Positions 24,577-33,495 of a stretch of 38,641 nt of DNA are shown in pieces. This DNA comes from Spartobacteria bacterium UBA6821 (GTDB lineage: Bacteria > Verrucomicrobiota > Verrucomicrobiia > Chthoniobacterales > UBA6821): contig DKEN01000033.1 in the NCBI GenBank assembly GCA_002452515.1, positions 8,998 through 47,638 of the forward strand. The letters are read 5' to 3'. The number at the start of each line of letters is the position of its first letter. The first letter of the stretch is position 1. The notes under the pieces were generated by a model. That model searched no databases. It saw only the letters and a program-made list of their open reading frames with translations, and was not told the DNA's origin. Both the position numbers and the translations under genes were made by a program.

Positions 24577-25140
24577 ATGATTTCGTCCCGAGTTTATCTT
24601 ATCTTTGCGCTTTGCTCGGCTGTTCTCCGTCTGCAGGCAGCAGATCCCAATCCGCAACCCAGCATGTATGAGAGGATAACGAAATTTTATGCCTGGAATG
24701 ATCCCAAAGCCCCCAAGGCGTCTTATCAGGGAAAGACATTCGATACGGGCGCAAGTTATTCCGGGAAGACCTTCAAGACAGATGAGTATGCAGGGGTGAA
24801 GGAATTTGGTTCCAAGCCATTTTTAAGCAGAACCTTTGATGGAGCAAAAAAAAGCTGGATGGGGCAACTCCTGTTTCATGAGAAAAAGCTTCCAGAGAAT
24901 TTAAGTGGAGAAAATCGGGATGCGCTAAAAACGTTCGCATCCAAGGATATTCCACTCAAGAACTTCGGTGATTTGGACAAGAAGAGCGGATTCTCTACAA
25001 AAGAGGATTTTGCCACACGCGAAATCAAACCCAAAGCGGCATCTCAGGGTGCCATCGATGCTGATCAGCAACTTCAGGCGAAGATCAAAAAGGGACTTTC
25101 CATTGACGATGTCAGAAAACTGCTCAACAAAGGGCCCTGA
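24577..25140 (+). CDS. Small secreted protein of unknown function
   Basis: 187 residues from ATG 24577, chosen because it begins a good signal peptide (ISSRVYLIFALCSAVLRLQA, cleavage after QAA or so); a longer frame from TTG 24520 has no support. The mature part is hydrophilic and Lys-rich, without cysteines. It contains degenerate short repeats such as YQGKTFDTG / YSGKTFKTD, FGSKPFLSRTF and FSTKEDFATREI, all built around an aromatic-x-K/T-x-F pattern, and ends in a short helix (IDDVRKLLNKG). I do not recognise a family. It lies between a strong terminator and tyrS (34 bp apart), so it may share a transcript with tyrS. Confidence 0.7.
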   Translation: MISSRVYLIFALCSAVLRLQAADPNPQPSMYERITKFYAWNDPKAPKASYQGKTFDTGASYSGKTFKTDEYAGVKEFGSKPFLSRTFDGAKKSWMGQLLFHEKKLPENLSGENRDALKTFASKDIPLKNFGDLDKKSGFSTKEDFATREIKPKAASQGAIDADQQLQAKIKKGLSIDDVRKLLNKGP

Positions 25141-25174
25141 TTCTGCTCATCTTACCTTTTTCGATATTCTATCC

Positions 25175-26353
25175 ATGATTTCCTCCTTAGAACAACTCAC
25201 CCCGCTTCTCTCCGGTTGTGCCCAGGTTCTGAGCAAGGACGAACTCAAGGCCAAGCTTGATCTGGGACGCCCTCTTCGGGTGAAACTTGGTGTCGATCCC
25301 ACCTCTCCCGACATTCATCTCGGGCACACGGTCGGGTTGACTAAACTGCGCCAGTTCCAGGAACTGGGCCATGAGGCCATTCTCATCATTGGTGATTTCA
25401 CTGCGATGATCGGCGATCCGAGCGGCCGATCGGTAACACGTCCTCATCTCTCCCACGATCAGGTCATGGAGAATGCCAAGAGCTACCAGACACAGGCTTT
25501 CAAAATCCTTGACCCCGAACGGACGACCATCCGCTTCAACGGCGAGTGGTTTGAGGCCATGGGTTTTGAGGATGTGATCAGGCTCAACAGCCGTGTCACC
25601 CTGCAGCAAATGCTCCAGCGCGAGGATTTTCGTGACCGAATCGATCGCAAACTCCCGGTGCGAGCCCATGAGATCCAATATCCGATCATGCAGGGATGGG
25701 ATTCAGTCGTCATCCGTGCTGATGTCGAATTGGGCGGAACCGATCAGCTTTTTAACATACTCGTAGGCCGCGATCTCCAGCATGAAGAGCATCAGCCCCA
25801 ACAGGTAGCCATGATGCTTCCTATTTTGACAGGTCTCGATGGCGTGCAGAAGATGAGCAAGAGTCTGGGGAATGCTGTCGGCGTCGCCGAAGCACCAGGG
25901 GAAATGTTTGGCAAGCTCATGAGCATTTCCGACGAGCAGATGGGTGACTACTACCGACTGCTGCTTCAGGAGGAACTCGTGGCGTCTATGCATCCGATGG
26001 AGGCCAAGAAAGCGCTGGCAGAGCGGCTGACAACCCGCTTTCACTCGGCAGCCGAGGCGCGGCATGCCCGAGAGGAATTTGAACTCCGTTTTTCGAAAAA
26101 GAACCTCATTGATGCGGATCTCCCCACCTATGTCCCTCCTGGCGATTTGTCCATGAATGTAATCAGCCTGAGTTGTGCTGCGTTCAAGGATGTCTTCGGA
26201 GTTACAAAATCTAATAGCGAGATCCGCCGACTTGTTGAGGGAGGAAGTGTTTCTTGGCGGGGTGAGAAAGTGACCGATCCCAAAACTGTCATCACCATTG
26301 AGGAACCCGGAGTCTTGAAACTCGATCGTCGGAATGCCGTGAGGATCGGGTGA
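25175..26353 (+). CDS. tyrS: Tyrosyl-tRNA synthetase
   Basis: Class I aminoacyl-tRNA synthetase charging tRNA-Tyr. The HIGH-like HLGH motif is at 48-51 (DPTSPDIHLGH), KMSKS at 226-230, and the tyrosine/ATP pocket blocks GDFTAMIGDPSGRS and GGTDQLFNILVGRDLQ are present. A C-terminal S4-like RNA-binding domain (about 330-392) contains KSNSEIRRLVEGGSVSW. At 392 residues it resembles the TyrZ-like subgroup. ATG 25175 was chosen because the upstream in-frame extension to 24968 overlaps the previous gene and is not family-like. Confidence 0.96.
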   Translation: MISSLEQLTPLLSGCAQVLSKDELKAKLDLGRPLRVKLGVDPTSPDIHLGHTVGLTKLRQFQELGHEAILIIGDFTAMIGDPSGRSVTRPHLSHDQVMENAKSYQTQAFKILDPERTTIRFNGEWFEAMGFEDVIRLNSRVTLQQMLQREDFRDRIDRKLPVRAHEIQYPIMQGWDSVVIRADVELGGTDQLFNILVGRDLQHEEHQPQQVAMMLPILTGLDGVQKMSKSLGNAVGVAEAPGEMFGKLMSISDEQMGDYYRLLLQEELVASMHPMEAKKALAERLTTRFHSAAEARHAREEFELRFSKKNLIDADLPTYVPPGDLSMNVISLSCAAFKDVFGVTKSNSEIRRLVEGGSVSWRGEKVTDPKTVITIEEPGVLKLDRRNAVRIG

Positions 26354-26389
26354 AGTTATCAATTCTGTCCACCTCTCATTGTGACAATT

Positions 26390-26423
26390 TCTCCATAAAA
26401 GGAGATGAGGCTTGCCCAAGCCT
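26390..26423 (+). promoter_or_regulatory. Tandem hairpins in the mgtA leader
   Basis: Two small hairpins precede the Mg2+ ATPase gene: TCTCC (26390-26394) with GGAGA (26401-26405), and AGGCTT (26408-26413) with AAGCCT (26418-26423) on a 4-nt loop, the latter followed by TGTTT. They lie 30-64 bases before the start codon. They could be the tyrS terminator or a small regulatory leader; no known Mg2+ riboswitch (M-box) fits in the roughly 100-nt gap. Confidence 0.35.
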
Positions 26424-26453
26424 TGTTTGGAATGGCATGGATGCTTGATTGCC

Positions 26454-29156
26454 ATGACGATCAATCCCTTTGGAAAAATCACTCCTGCCAAGCTTTCGAA
26501 AGCTAAACAGGCCGCCTCGAAGTCAGTGACCGAGCATGAGCAGAGGCTTCTGGATGTTTGCTGCAAAGCCAACGACGAAGCCCTTACAATTCTAAAGAGC
26601 CGGGAGGAAGGACTTTCAGATCTTGAAGTGGAGATCAGCCGCGAAACCTGGGGAAGTAATGATCTTGGGCAGAAAAAGAAAAATGGTTTTCTCGTGGAAA
26701 TTCTGTTGCGTTGCAAAAATCCGCTGGTGATCCAGTTGCTCGTGATCGCCGCCATTTCTCTGGCGACCGGTGATCCGGCCTCATGCACCATTGTCAGTCT
26801 CATGGTGGTGATCTCCGTCGGGCTCTCTTATTATCAAGAGAGTAAGTCGGGAAGGGCTGTGGAGAAGCTCAACGCCATGGTGCAGACCAACTGCCATGTC
26901 ATCCGTGATGGAAAGGAGGTCGAAATTCCCATGTCGGAGATCGTGCCGGGGGACATCGTTTCCCTTCAGGCCGGCTCCATCATTCCTGCCGATCTGAGAC
27001 TTCTCTCGGCCAAAGATTTCTTTGTCAGTCAATCTTCTCTGACCGGTGAATCAATGCCGGTGGAAAAAATCGCAGAACCGCCAGCGACTCCTTCCAAGGC
27101 AGTGATCGAGATGCCCAATGCCGTCTTTCAGGGAAGCAATGTGGTGAGTGGTGCCGCAAGAGCTCTTGTGATCAATACCGGTGTACGTACTCATTTCGGT
27201 TCGATTTCAGAAAAGCTCGGCGGTGCCCCGGTGCTCACGAGCTTCGACCGCGGCATTGCCGGATTCACCTGGCTGATGATCCGTTTCATGATGGTCATGG
27301 TCAGTGTGGTCTTTCTGATCATTGGCCTGACGAAGCATGACTGGGCGGATGCCCTGATGTTCGGTCTGGCAATCTCCCTTGGAATGACGCCTGAGATGCT
27401 CCCCATGATGATTGCCGTCAATCTGGCGAAGGGTGCGCTCGCGATGTCAAAAAAGAAGGTGATCGTAAAGAAATTGCATGCGATTCAGAATTTCGGCGCG
27501 ATAGACATCCTGTGTACCGACAAGACGGGCACACTGACACAGGATCGCGTGATTCTGGAGAAGTATGTCGATGTAACCGGAAGGCAGAGCGAGGATGTCC
27601 TCCGCTACGCCTATATGAACAGCTACTACCAGACGGGATTGCGTAATCTTCTGGACCGTTCGGTGCTCTCCCACACTGATCTCGATGTCGATCGCGGCTG
27701 CAAAAAGGTGGACGAAATTCCTTTTGACTTTCAGCGCAAGAGGATGTCGGTTGTCGTCGATTATGAGGGGGACCATGTGCTCATCTGTAAGGGGGCCGTG
27801 GAAGATATCTACAAGTGCTGTACGCATTATCAGGTCGATGACGAGGTCTACATGATGATCGACCTGATCAAGAATGATCTCATCGAAGAATTTGAGGCTC
27901 TCAGCCGGGACGGATATCGCGTGCTTGGGATCGCTTACCGGGAGTTTCCACGCGAAAAAGGGACTTTTTCCATTGCTGATGAAAGCGATCTGACTCTGCT
28001 CGGTTATATCGCCTTCCTGGATCCTCCCAAGGAAACAGCGCAGAAGGCCATTGCCTCGTTGGCCCGTTACGGTGTCGCCACGAAGATCCTCACGGGAGAC
28101 AATGCTTTGGTTACGCGCAAAATCTGCAAGGATGTTCACCTCGATGCGGGGGAAATCATTACAGGGGATCAATTGATTGATCTTAACGAGGAGCAGTTGG
28201 GAGATCTTGCTGAGAAGACAAGCGTCTTCGCCCGTCTCTCTCCGGCCCAAAAGGAAAGCATCATTCTGGCCCTGCAAAAACGAGGCCATGTGGTCGGGTA
28301 TATGGGAGACGGCATCAATGACGCCCTTTCCATGCGCGTGGCCGATGTGGGCATCTCGGTTGATACGGCTGTTGATGTGGCCAAGGAATCCGCCGACATC
28401 ATCCTTCTCGAAAATAGCCTGATGGTTCTGGAAGATGGCATTCTGGAAGGACGCAAGGTCTTCGCGAACATCATCAAGTACATTCGCATGGGGGCGAGTT
28501 CCAACTTCGGCAACATGTTCTCGATGACCGGCAGCAGTTACTTTCTGCCGTTTTTGCCAATGGCCTCGATTCAGGTGCTGGTGAACAACCTTCTCTACGA
28601 TTTCTCACAACTTGGGATTCCTTATGACAATGTTGATGAGGAGTTCATGCTCAAACCGAGGAAGTGGGATATCGGCAATATCCAGAAATTCATGATTTTT
28701 GTCGGACCGACCAGTTCGATTTTCGACTACACGACCTTTGCATTGATGCTTTTCTTCTTTAAGTGCAACAATCTTGCTCTTACCGCCCCAGCTCATCTTC
28801 TGGGGCGCTTTCCTGGTGGAGCACAGGTCGTCGCTGACAAGACCTACGCCGCCGCCCTCTTCCATTCTGGATGGTTTGTCGAATCGATCATCACGCAGAC
28901 CCTGATCGTCCATGTCATTCGTACCCGAAAGATCCCCTTTATTCAGAGCACAGCCAGTCCCGCGCTCTTCCTATCGACGATAACGATCATCCTCATTGGC
29001 TCTGCCATTCCATATATTCCGCCGGTTGCGACCTATCTCGGCATGGTGCCGCTGCCTCCCATTTACTGGGCCTTCATTGCCGCCACCATGCTCTGCTATG
29101 TGACCCTGACTCATTCGGTGAATGCATGGTTTGCCAGGAGGTTCGGAATCGGTTAA
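26454..29156 (+). CDS. mgtA: P-type Mg2+-importing ATPase (MgtA/MgtB type)
   Basis: A P3B-type ATPase importing Mg2+ across the inner membrane. At 900 residues it is close to E. coli MgtA (898). Motifs in order: the actuator TGES as SLTGESMPVEK, phosphorylation site CTDKTGTLTQD (D356), and the hinge GDGINDALSMRVADVGISVDTAVDVAKESADIILLE, followed by six C-terminal membrane helices including NMFSMTGSSYFLPFLPM. ATG 26454 gives the family-like N-terminus; a TTG at 26412 adds 14 residues. It is followed 21 bp later by an EIIA-like gene, an unusual partner. Low-Mg2+ induction is likely but the leader shows no known riboswitch. Confidence 0.96.
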   Translation: MTINPFGKITPAKLSKAKQAASKSVTEHEQRLLDVCCKANDEALTILKSREEGLSDLEVEISRETWGSNDLGQKKKNGFLVEILLRCKNPLVIQLLVIAAISLATGDPASCTIVSLMVVISVGLSYYQESKSGRAVEKLNAMVQTNCHVIRDGKEVEIPMSEIVPGDIVSLQAGSIIPADLRLLSAKDFFVSQSSLTGESMPVEKIAEPPATPSKAVIEMPNAVFQGSNVVSGAARALVINTGVRTHFGSISEKLGGAPVLTSFDRGIAGFTWLMIRFMMVMVSVVFLIIGLTKHDWADALMFGLAISLGMTPEMLPMMIAVNLAKGALAMSKKKVIVKKLHAIQNFGAIDILCTDKTGTLTQDRVILEKYVDVTGRQSEDVLRYAYMNSYYQTGLRNLLDRSVLSHTDLDVDRGCKKVDEIPFDFQRKRMSVVVDYEGDHVLICKGAVEDIYKCCTHYQVDDEVYMMIDLIKNDLIEEFEALSRDGYRVLGIAYREFPREKGTFSIADESDLTLLGYIAFLDPPKETAQKAIASLARYGVATKILTGDNALVTRKICKDVHLDAGEIITGDQLIDLNEEQLGDLAEKTSVFARLSPAQKESIILALQKRGHVVGYMGDGINDALSMRVADVGISVDTAVDVAKESADIILLENSLMVLEDGILEGRKVFANIIKYIRMGASSNFGNMFSMTGSSYFLPFLPMASIQVLVNNLLYDFSQLGIPYDNVDEEFMLKPRKWDIGNIQKFMIFVGPTSSIFDYTTFALMLFFFKCNNLALTAPAHLLGRFPGGAQVVADKTYAAALFHSGWFVESIITQTLIVHVIRTRKIPFIQSTASPALFLSTITIILIGSAIPYIPPVATYLGMVPLPPIYWAFIAATMLCYVTLTHSVNAWFARRFGIG

Positions 29157-29177
29157 TCACCAAGGCCTCAGATCTCC

Positions 29178-29990
29178 ATGAAAGCACTACTCAATGCCCT
29201 GCAGGAGGGTCGTCTTGTCGAACTACCTGATAATGTCAAACACGATGCGCTGGAGTTTCTTGCCACGCTGATTGAGGCTATTCCAGAAGTTCCTGACGAT
29301 GATGGTGTCACGGAGAAGGCGCTTGCGCGCGAGGCTCTGCACAATACCGGCATCGGCAAAGGATGGGCCTGTCCGCACGCCACCACAGAATACGATGGTG
29401 AACTCCTCTGCTCTATTGGTTGGAGTCCGGATGGGGTGCAGTACGGATCACCGGACGGGATCCCGGTGCATCTTATCGTGATGTATTATGTGCCGGATTC
29501 CCAGCGCAACGCCTACCTGAAGGAAATTTCACAACTCGCCAAGGCGATCTACCAGAATGAAGATCTTCAGAAACTTCAGGAACTGACCGAACTTTCCGAG
29601 GTTCGGCACGCCCTGCTTGATGCCATCACTCATGCCATCGAGTCGGTGACTCCCGAATCTCGTGCGCGTATGATCCAATTGGAGGTGCGCCATGCAACGG
29701 CGGAAGCCTCCGCTGATCACGGGGCACCGATCTCTCTAGATTCCATCGCCCACTCCATTCTGCCTGTCTCCGTTCTTGTGATCCCTGGGGCAAAACCCGT
29801 GGTGCTTGCTCAGGATCGCGCGATCGTTGAGGTTATCGAGTCGATCCTCACGCTCTCCGATGATCTCGAAAAATCAGGCCACTCCGCCAAGGGAGAGATT
29901 AATATCGTTCTGCGAGCAAGTGAGCATTATGCGCCAGATCGCATTCTTCACGAATGTATTGCATTCCGAGGGGCCACGAAGCCCGCGTAG
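29178..29990 (+). CDS. PTS EIIA (PtsN/fructose-type)-like regulatory protein
   Basis: A 270-residue cytoplasmic protein. The first about 155 residues match the EIIA-2/PtsN fold, with the phosphorylatable His in GIGKGWACPHA (H67) and the later VHLIVMYYVP-x-LKEISQLAKAI blocks. Typical PtsN is about 155 residues; here about 110 extra C-terminal residues (from ATAEASADHG on) form an apparent second alpha/beta domain I cannot name. It sits 21 bp downstream of mgtA, suggesting co-transcription. PtsN controls K+ transporters and kinases in enteric bacteria, so regulation of MgtA by phosphorylation state is a reasonable guess. No sugar PTS permease is nearby. Confidence 0.85.
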   Translation: MKALLNALQEGRLVELPDNVKHDALEFLATLIEAIPEVPDDDGVTEKALAREALHNTGIGKGWACPHATTEYDGELLCSIGWSPDGVQYGSPDGIPVHLIVMYYVPDSQRNAYLKEISQLAKAIYQNEDLQKLQELTELSEVRHALLDAITHAIESVTPESRARMIQLEVRHATAEASADHGAPISLDSIAHSILPVSVLVIPGAKPVVLAQDRAIVEVIESILTLSDDLEKSGHSAKGEINIVLRASEHYAPDRILHECIAFRGATKPA

Positions 29991-30016
29991 GAAGGGAATG
30001 ACCTGAAAGTTAAAAG

Positions 30017-30052
30017 TGGGAAGGTGGGAAGGTGGGAAAGTAAAAGGTTGGG
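30017..30052 (+). repeat. Short G-rich tandem repeat between EIIA and alr genes
   Basis: Three head-to-tail copies of GTGGGAAG (30017-30040, last copy one base off), then GGG at 30050-30052, giving four GGG runs within 35 bases on the plus strand. It lies between convergent genes. It could fold as a G-quadruplex or simply be a slippage-prone spacer. The rest of the 137-bp gap shows no gene. Confidence 0.6.
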
Positions 30053-30127
30053 AGATCCGATGATCTCCACTCTGCGCCTTTGCGCGAGTTTCTTCTGTTT
30101 TCAGGGCTGCTATTACAAATCTGGGTT

Positions 30128-31285
30128 TTACTTTTTCCCCTCTTGGTTCCTATGCCAGTAGGCGACTCTGGCGGTGATACCACAGAAGAGATGCCAGGGG
30201 ATGGTATCCGCCTGGGTGGCGACTTCTGGCGCCGTGATTTCTTTGCCTTTTTGGGGGCCCACAAGAACGGCTTCATCTGCGATGCTGACCGATCCCGCAC
30301 GGGAGATATCGACTATGATCTGATCCATGGTGACGCGTCCCAGCACGGGACAATGTTTTCCATTGATGAGTACGGTGGCCCCTTTTCCAGAAAGTTGGCG
30401 TGGGTACCCGTCGGCATAACCAGCGGGCAGGACGGCAACCTTGAGCTTGCGTGGTGCAAGGTAGGTGCTGCCGTAGCTGATACCGTGCCCCTTTGGAATC
30501 TCGTTCAGCAGAGTCACAGATGCTTTCCACCGGAGAACAGGTTTCAGCATTTTTTGCATCCTAGGAATCGGTGAGATTCCATAGAGAAGGAGTCCGACCC
30601 TGACGAAGTCATGCGAGTTTTCCGGATGGAGGATCGTGCCTGCTGAATTCAGCACATGGACGGGGACATCCGGTACCAGTAAACGAAGTTCCTGAACGAT
30701 GTGTTCGAAGCGTTTGAGCTGTCTCTTGGTAGAGACATCGTCACTATCAGCAGAAGGGAGGTGGGATGAAATGCTGTGCAGGGAGAGAGGCAGTTTGGTG
30801 ATGGCCTTCACGATTGCCTCTGCTTTCGCTGGATGCGCTCCAAGGCGTCCCATCCCCGTATCGATCTTGAAATGGATCTGCGGCAGTGGGGAGGTTTTTG
30901 GCCGTATCTTTAAGGCTGCCTTCGCAAAGAGTTTCGCTTCCTCAAGCGAGGAAATCGTCGGGATGAATCCATGAGCGGCGATCTCCGCATACTCTGAGGG
31001 GAGGGCGGCACTCAGCAGCATGATCGGCTTTGATTTCTCCGTCTCACGAAGTTGGAGTGCCTCACCAAGGGAGGCGACTGCGAAGATGGCGATTCCCTCG
31101 CTCAAGGTCGTGGCGACCTCATTGAGACCGTGGCCATAGCCGTTGGCCTTGACGACTGCTATGATCCCGGCGCGTCCGGCAAGCTTTTGAACCACCTTCA
31201 AATTGTGGCTCAGGGCTCCATGGTCGATTTCAACCCAGGAGCGTCTGGGAAGCTGGGGAGTAGGAACGGCACTCTTTCGGGACAT
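30128..31285 (-). CDS. alr: Alanine racemase
   Basis: PLP enzyme converting L-Ala to D-Ala for peptidoglycan. The PLP lysine is in VVKANGYGHG (K46 from ATG 31285), the TIM barrel contains HFKIDTGMGRLG and the C-terminal beta-domain has GISYGSTY with the catalytic Tyr, followed by GYADGYPR and GRVTMDQIIVD. About 385 residues, normal for Alr. A longer frame from 31333 adds 16 residues without family support. It is divergent from the epimerase gene and converges on the EIIA gene. Confidence 0.95.
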   Translation of the reverse strand: MSRKSAVPTPQLPRRSWVEIDHGALSHNLKVVQKLAGRAGIIAVVKANGYGHGLNEVATTLSEGIAIFAVASLGEALQLRETEKSKPIMLLSAALPSEYAEIAAHGFIPTISSLEEAKLFAKAALKIRPKTSPLPQIHFKIDTGMGRLGAHPAKAEAIVKAITKLPLSLHSISSHLPSADSDDVSTKRQLKRFEHIVQELRLLVPDVPVHVLNSAGTILHPENSHDFVRVGLLLYGISPIPRMQKMLKPVLRWKASVTLLNEIPKGHGISYGSTYLAPRKLKVAVLPAGYADGYPRQLSGKGATVLINGKHCPVLGRVTMDQIIVDISRAGSVSIADEAVLVGPQKGKEITAPEVATQADTIPWHLFCGITARVAYWHRNQEGKK

Positions 31286-31388
31286 CGTTGCAGTATGGGA
31301 TAGGGAATCCCTTCGGAAAAGCCCCTGATTCAATATTTGAAGGCAAATCAGCGTTTCCCTTCGGGAGGTCTCCTGATAATGTTTTCAG
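31286..31388. promoter_or_regulatory. Divergent alr/epimerase intergenic region
   Basis: 103 bp between divergent starts must hold promoters for both genes. A GGGAGG element near 31361 lies 19-20 nt before the epimerase ATG, too far for a normal ribosome site. No operator-like symmetry was found. Confidence 0.35.
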
Positions 31389-32381
31389 ATGAAGATCATC
31401 GTCACAGGGGGAGCTGGGTTCATCGGTTCCCATGTGGTTAGCGCCCTGGCCGAGGCCGGTCATGCGGTGAGTTTGCTGGATGATTTCAACGACTTCTACG
31501 ATCCGGCGATCAAACGGGAGAATGTCGCAGGCTTTCCCCAGTCTGTTGAAGTCGCTGAACTGGATCTGCGTGACTGGGAGCCGATTCGCGAATTCTTTGC
31601 TCGGGTGAAGCCTGATGCAGTTATTCATCTTGCGGCCCGGGCTGGAGTCCGTCCTTCCATTCAGGATCCCAAGCTCTACATCGACACCAATATTACCGGA
31701 ACCTTTCATGTGCTGGAGGCGGCACGCCTCTCAGGGTGTCATCAGGTGCTTTTCGCCTCGAGTTCCTCGGTCTATGGACTCTCTAAGACAGTTCCTTTCC
31801 GGGAGGATCTGCCACTTCTCCAGACACTCTCCCCGTATGCCGCTACCAAGATTTCCGGAGAGCAGCTCTGCGGTAATTTTGTGAATCTCTATGGATTCCG
31901 GATCGTCGCCCTCCGTTTTTTCACCGTCTATGGGCCGGGACAACGCCCCGATCTCGCCATTCACAGCTTTACTGATGCCATTGAGAATGGCCGTCCGATC
32001 CGGCAATTCGGCGATGGCACCACGCGTCGCGACTACACCTACATCGACGATATCGTTCAGGGAGTCCTGGGTGCCTTGTCTTTTGTCCAAGGGGAGGGGC
32101 CTCTCTTCGAAATCTTCAATCTCGGTGAGAATGAGACGACGACACTCGCTGCCTTGATCCGATCCATTGAAAAAGCCCTCGGCAAAAAGGCTATCATCGA
32201 GCGTTTTCCCGAGCAGAAAGGGGACATGCCCCTGACGGCGGCTGATATCACAAAGGCCCGTACGCTGTTGGGCTACTCGCCACACACACCCATCAGGGAA
32301 GGTATTCCGAAATTTGTCGCCTGGTACCGGGATCTTCATGCGGGGAAATCCTCACGCTCCACCCAGGGAGTACTCATCTGA
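31389..32381 (+). CDS. NAD-dependent sugar epimerase, UDP-glucuronate 4-epimerase-like
   Basis: An extended SDR enzyme of 330 residues. The Rossmann glycine motif is TGGAGFIGSH (6-15), the active site is Ser/Thr in SSSSVYG (about 125-130) with Y150 and K154 (YAATK). HLAARAGVRPSI resembles the block typical of UDP-glucuronate 4-epimerases (CapI/LspL type), and FFTVYGPGQRPDLAI agrees. It would supply UDP-galacturonate or a related sugar for LPS or capsule. Its stop codon overlaps the start of the M20 peptidase by one base, so the two are probably translated together although no pathway link is obvious. Confidence 0.9.
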   Translation: MKIIVTGGAGFIGSHVVSALAEAGHAVSLLDDFNDFYDPAIKRENVAGFPQSVEVAELDLRDWEPIREFFARVKPDAVIHLAARAGVRPSIQDPKLYIDTNITGTFHVLEAARLSGCHQVLFASSSSVYGLSKTVPFREDLPLLQTLSPYAATKISGEQLCGNFVNLYGFRIVALRFFTVYGPGQRPDLAIHSFTDAIENGRPIRQFGDGTTRRDYTYIDDIVQGVLGALSFVQGEGPLFEIFNLGENETTTLAALIRSIEKALGKKAIIERFPEQKGDMPLTAADITKARTLLGYSPHTPIREGIPKFVAWYRDLHAGKSSRSTQGVLI

Positions 32382-33484
32382 TGAGCCGACGTTCCCCAGT
32401 CGCATTACTTGGGGAGCTGATTCGCATTCCCAGCGTTAATCCCGAGGGTGATCCCGGGGTTCAAGAGCCGGGTGAGGCACGCCTGGCGGAGTTTCTGGAA
32501 TCTTACCTCCGAAGCCTCGGTGCCGAGGCTTGGCTTCAACCGGTCTTACCCGGGCGGCCAAATGTGGTGGCCCGCTTTCCGAGTGATCGTCCCGGCAAGC
32601 CCCGCCTGCTGCTGGCTCCCCATACCGACACCGTGAGTGTGGCCGGGATGACGATTGATCCCTTCTGCGGCAGGGAATCCGAGGGGAAAATCTGGGGCCG
32701 TGGTGCAAGTGACACCAAAGGGCCGATGGCAGCGATGCTCACCGCACTGACCCGGTTGAGAGACCGCCTGCCAACGCTGAGTCACGAAATCTGGTTTGCG
32801 GGACTGATGGGGGAGGAATCGGGCCAGCATGGAGCAAAGGCGCTGGCTGCCTCCGAGCAATTTGACTTTGTGATCGCTGGTGAGCCGACCGATCTCAAGA
32901 CCGTCCATGCCCACAAAGGCTCCCTCTGGATCACGCTGGAAGCGCAAGGAAAAGCTGTCCATGCCTCGGCCCCGGAACGCGGTGAAAATGCCATCTACGC
33001 AATGAGCGAAGCTATCGAGCGCATTCGCTCCGTGGTGATTCCCCAACTCGATCAACTCACCCATCCCTTGCTGGGACGCACGACGCTCAGCGTCGGAACC
33101 ATCAGAGGCGGATCGAAGACAAACATTGTCCCTGATCATTGTGAGGCGACCATCGACATCCGACTAGTGCCGGGCGTGGAACCTCTTCCGATCGTGGAAA
33201 TGATCCAAATGGCCGCTTCCGGACTGAATCTCACCTACCAAAGCTCCAAGCCGCTTTATACTGATCCAGCGCATCCCCTAATCCGAAAACTCTCTTCCCT
33301 AGGGGCATCACCCGTTGGTGCCCCCTGGTTTTGTGATGCTGCTGTCTTTTCTGCGAACTGCATGCCCTCCGTGGCCCTTGGTCCCGGCTCCATCGCTCAG
33401 GCCCATACGGCTGATGAGTGGATTTCAGTCATTGAGCTCGAAGCAGGTGCGGAGTTTTTCGAGAAATTCCTGCTCTCGGTGTAA
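32381..33484 (+). CDS. M20 family metallopeptidase (ArgE/DapE/CPG2-like)
   Basis: A 367-residue di-zinc amidohydrolase. Metal ligands and catalysis are visible: PHTDTV (H81, D83), GRGASDTKG (bridging D111), GEESG (general base E145, ligand E146), AGEPTD and the C-terminal His in GSIAQAHTADEW. The inserted dimerisation domain (about 170-280) contains HKGSLWITLEAQGKAVHAS and IRGGSKTNIVPD. The family covers acetylornithine deacetylase, succinyl-DAP desuccinylase and other carboxypeptidases; sequence alone does not decide. The start overlaps the epimerase stop (TGATG). Confidence 0.9.
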   Translation: MSRRSPVALLGELIRIPSVNPEGDPGVQEPGEARLAEFLESYLRSLGAEAWLQPVLPGRPNVVARFPSDRPGKPRLLLAPHTDTVSVAGMTIDPFCGRESEGKIWGRGASDTKGPMAAMLTALTRLRDRLPTLSHEIWFAGLMGEESGQHGAKALAASEQFDFVIAGEPTDLKTVHAHKGSLWITLEAQGKAVHASAPERGENAIYAMSEAIERIRSVVIPQLDQLTHPLLGRTTLSVGTIRGGSKTNIVPDHCEATIDIRLVPGVEPLPIVEMIQMAASGLNLTYQSSKPLYTDPAHPLIRKLSSLGASPVGAPWFCDAAVFSANCMPSVALGPGSIAQAHTADEWISVIELEAGAEFFEKFLLSV

Positions 33485-33495
33485 CGCTTGCAAGA

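Noticed and set aside
26354..26453. M-box type Mg2+ riboswitch before mgtA
   Set aside because: The gap is only about 100 nt and shows just two small hairpins; the conserved three-helix M-box core cannot be recognised.
25703..28289. Long minus-strand frames (25703-26803 and 27447-28289)
   Set aside because: Antisense to tyrS and mgtA, both of which have complete family motifs. The antisense products resemble no protein and span gene boundaries.
30080..30574. Plus-strand frame starting with a hydrophobic stretch (LLFSGLLLQIWVLLF)
   Set aside because: It is mostly antisense to alr, whose C-terminal domain is intact and family-like.
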